Part shown: positions 50,601-53,600 of the stretch, in pieces
Numbering within the stretch: the stretch's first letter is position 1
Layout of the letters: each line of letters begins with the position of its first letter
Assembly: GCA_030142905.1 (NCBI GenBank)
Contig: JASJOG010000020.1
Span: 2,037,001-2,101,000, forward strand
From: Heliopora coerulea
Taxonomy: Eukaryota > Cnidaria > Anthozoa > Scleralcyonacea > Helioporidae
Length of the DNA stretch: 64,000 nt
Direction of reading: 5' to 3'
Program-made: the position numbers and the translations under genes
Notes under the pieces: model-generated
Databases searched by the model: none
Told to the model about the DNA's origin: nothing
The model's input: the letters and a program-made list of their open reading frames with translations, nothing else

Positions 50601-53600
50601 AGTTGGCTATGTAAGAGAAGCTGTTGAAAATATCTACCACCGTCTTCCAAATGATATGAAGGTATTACCTTCTCTTTACGATGGATGTAGTGCAAAACGT
50701 TTACAGCCATGTATATACTCATAGGAACTCATCTCGGCCCTTGGATGTAGGTCGTATCTTTGACACAAAACACACTTCAAAAAACTAATTTGTCTTGATT
50801 TATCCCACTGTTGTTACACGGGTAATATTCCAAATTTATTCGAGGAAAAACATGGTTACTTTTTGAACGAGTTAAGTTCTATACAAGCGCCGACAGGGGA
50901 AAGCATGCAAAACCACAGCTTCAATCTCAGTGAAAAATTTTATCTCCAATGGAAGTATTTTCTTCCTTTTTTTTAATTCTTCCTCAATCTCTCCTACGTT
51001 GTAGAAGTATCCGCACAAGCAATACTGACCGTAATTTTCTCGCGCGTTTTGTGAGCTGTAGCCTAAGTGTGTTTTGAGCCTACAAAAACGTTTCCAACGG
51101 CAACGTGATAGAATCTCGTTTAATTTTTCATTGTGTACTGAGCTTTTGAACGTCCATTTGTCCCCAGTCCCTTGGAGAATGTTTAGTCAGCAACTATTTC
51201 AAGTGTTCACATTGATCACTCACTTACCTCCGTGTTTGTAGTCGGAACATCTGGCATTGGTATCTAAACTTGGAGCTTGTCTTCAACATTTTCCTATTGA
51301 AGATGTAGAAAAATTAACAGAGCCGAGAAGGGTTAGTGGAAATTTTTATCTGACTTCGACTAAAGCATAGAACTTTAGTGATTATTGCGTTGATGGCATT
51401 TGGAGTTTAAGTAATATTTAAAGGCCTCCAATTCGGACTAGACCGGGTTTTCAAGTAGGAGGAAGTCGTTCTAGTCCGAGGCGAAGCCGAAGATTGGAAC
51501 GAATTCCGAGTACTTGAAAACCCGGTCTAGTCCGAATTGGAGGCCTTTAAATGACTTCTCAGAATCAACTAGTGTATTGGCACAATGAATTAGTGAATTA
51601 GTTATGAGTGTATCGATGAATAAACCGATTGTGTGAAATTATATTTTAAGTCCAAGAACTTGAACTACCATTTCTAGTCCAAGGACTGGAAAAAACAGTT
51701 CAAATCCTCTGCCCAGTATTTCCATGGTATTTCAAGTTCTCTCACGTGATGCCATTCAGCGCGTGTGATTGAATGATATACTTATTAATGAGTTTGAGAA
51801 TGGTGTTTAAAGGATGGTAGGAATGTTGGAAACAGTTGTAGTGATGGTAAGGCTTAAGGTTTGCTGGAGATCAAAGTTGAAGGAGTAGTGAAGGTAATTG
51901 TAGTGGAGGTGGTGTTGCAGGTGGTAGAGGTAATGGTACTTGTGATAGTACTGGTGGTGTTTCTACTGGTGGTGTTTCTACTGGTTGTGTTTTGACTGGG
52001 ATGATGGTCATGACCGTGACAGTGATACAACTAGACTTGATTGGAATGGTGATGTTGGTGTCGCTGGTAATACATGCCGTGTGTCAGGATTCCTTTTAGG
52101 CCACTTATCGTGTCACTGGATGTCAAAGCCTGACAAAACCTGATGTCTATTTGCTGATATTCGCGCACACGTCTCTCAGTTTGTGCACCTTGATAAGGTT
52201 AAGACCAAAACAACTGTGTCAATTCAGAGATCCTATCTAGTTCAGAATTGTACTGTTGGTTGTCAAGTAGCGCTGCTAGTGTTGATAACTATGCCAGAGT
52301 TTGCTGTCAAATGTATTCTTTTAATTGATTAAGCGAATAGATGCGACATTGAGTAGAACAATGATACTCATGATGAACACTCATGTAAATAGCATCAAAA
52401 CAAGCGGCAACAACAGTTGATACTGATGATGCCTTTCTTTTTAGGAAAACCTTACTAAAATCCTGGCTGTGAGGAAGCAACTGGTTCACCAAAATCCGAA
52501 ATTATTCTGGAAACTTGTGAAACCCTGTGTTGACGAAGCTCTCTCTTCGGGTTAGTTGTTTTGATTTCTTTTTTGTTGAAGTTTTATCCATCCATCTGTC
52601 CGACTGACTCTCCATCCATCCCGTCCTTCTTTCTTCCTTCGTTCATTTACATTTTCGTTCAAGTATTTGTTTACTTAATAATTATTTATTTGTCTATTCA
52701 TTTATTTATTTTACATATTACTAGTACATTTGTTATTTTTGCACTTTTTGGTGTTCACTGTTTTTGTATATTCATTATTGAGGACCCGTATGAAAATCAC
52801 CTTTGGAGACCAGGCTTTCCTCATTAAGTAATTTTTAAACAAAAATTTTAAAAAAATTGTTAATTTTATTTAGGTGATAAAATCGATGTTCTTCCGTCAA
52901 TAATCTCTGCTATTTCTTGCATGAAACTTGAAAACCTTGACAGCATTGTTTTTCAATGGATAATGCAGTTGTTGACGAGTCTTGGATCAGCTGGAAATAC
53001 TGATGAGGTAACAAAGTGATAACCAAGGTGCACAACAGTGTTACTAAGCTACAACTAGTTTACTAATCGCAGTCATTACTCCAGGCCAATCAATCCTTCC
53101 AACTGGGGTAAATTTCCCTCAAAAACTGTATACTGCCTTTGAATTTTTTATAACCACAACGAAATGCTTTTTATTTAAACTGGTTAACCTTACCAGCGAT
53201 AACAAAGCTGTTCTTCTCAGAGGTCCAGTAAGGGCCACCCCACATGAGTCCAGTGTTACTACAGGAGGTTACCGGAGTACTCGGATAAAACCTACGTAGC
53301 TTGGTACAGTCAAACTGGACAACATTCTTCTCACGTGTGACCAAGCTAACTTTAATCAGACAACTGTACGATGCAGGAATCAAATGCTAACCACAGAGGT
53401 AAAGGTCACGTATGCGACAACTGTGTCACCAAAACCCCGTAATATTGTCCTACGTCACTCAATGGATTTTGGGCTTACTCCATAGTTAGCAACCAGCCGA
53501 TAAAGACAGTTGTTATTGTCAGTAATGTATTTCTGGTTTAAACGACAGATTTAGGTACTACTCTGGGTATTCTTTATAAGTATATGTGGTCCGAGTTGTT

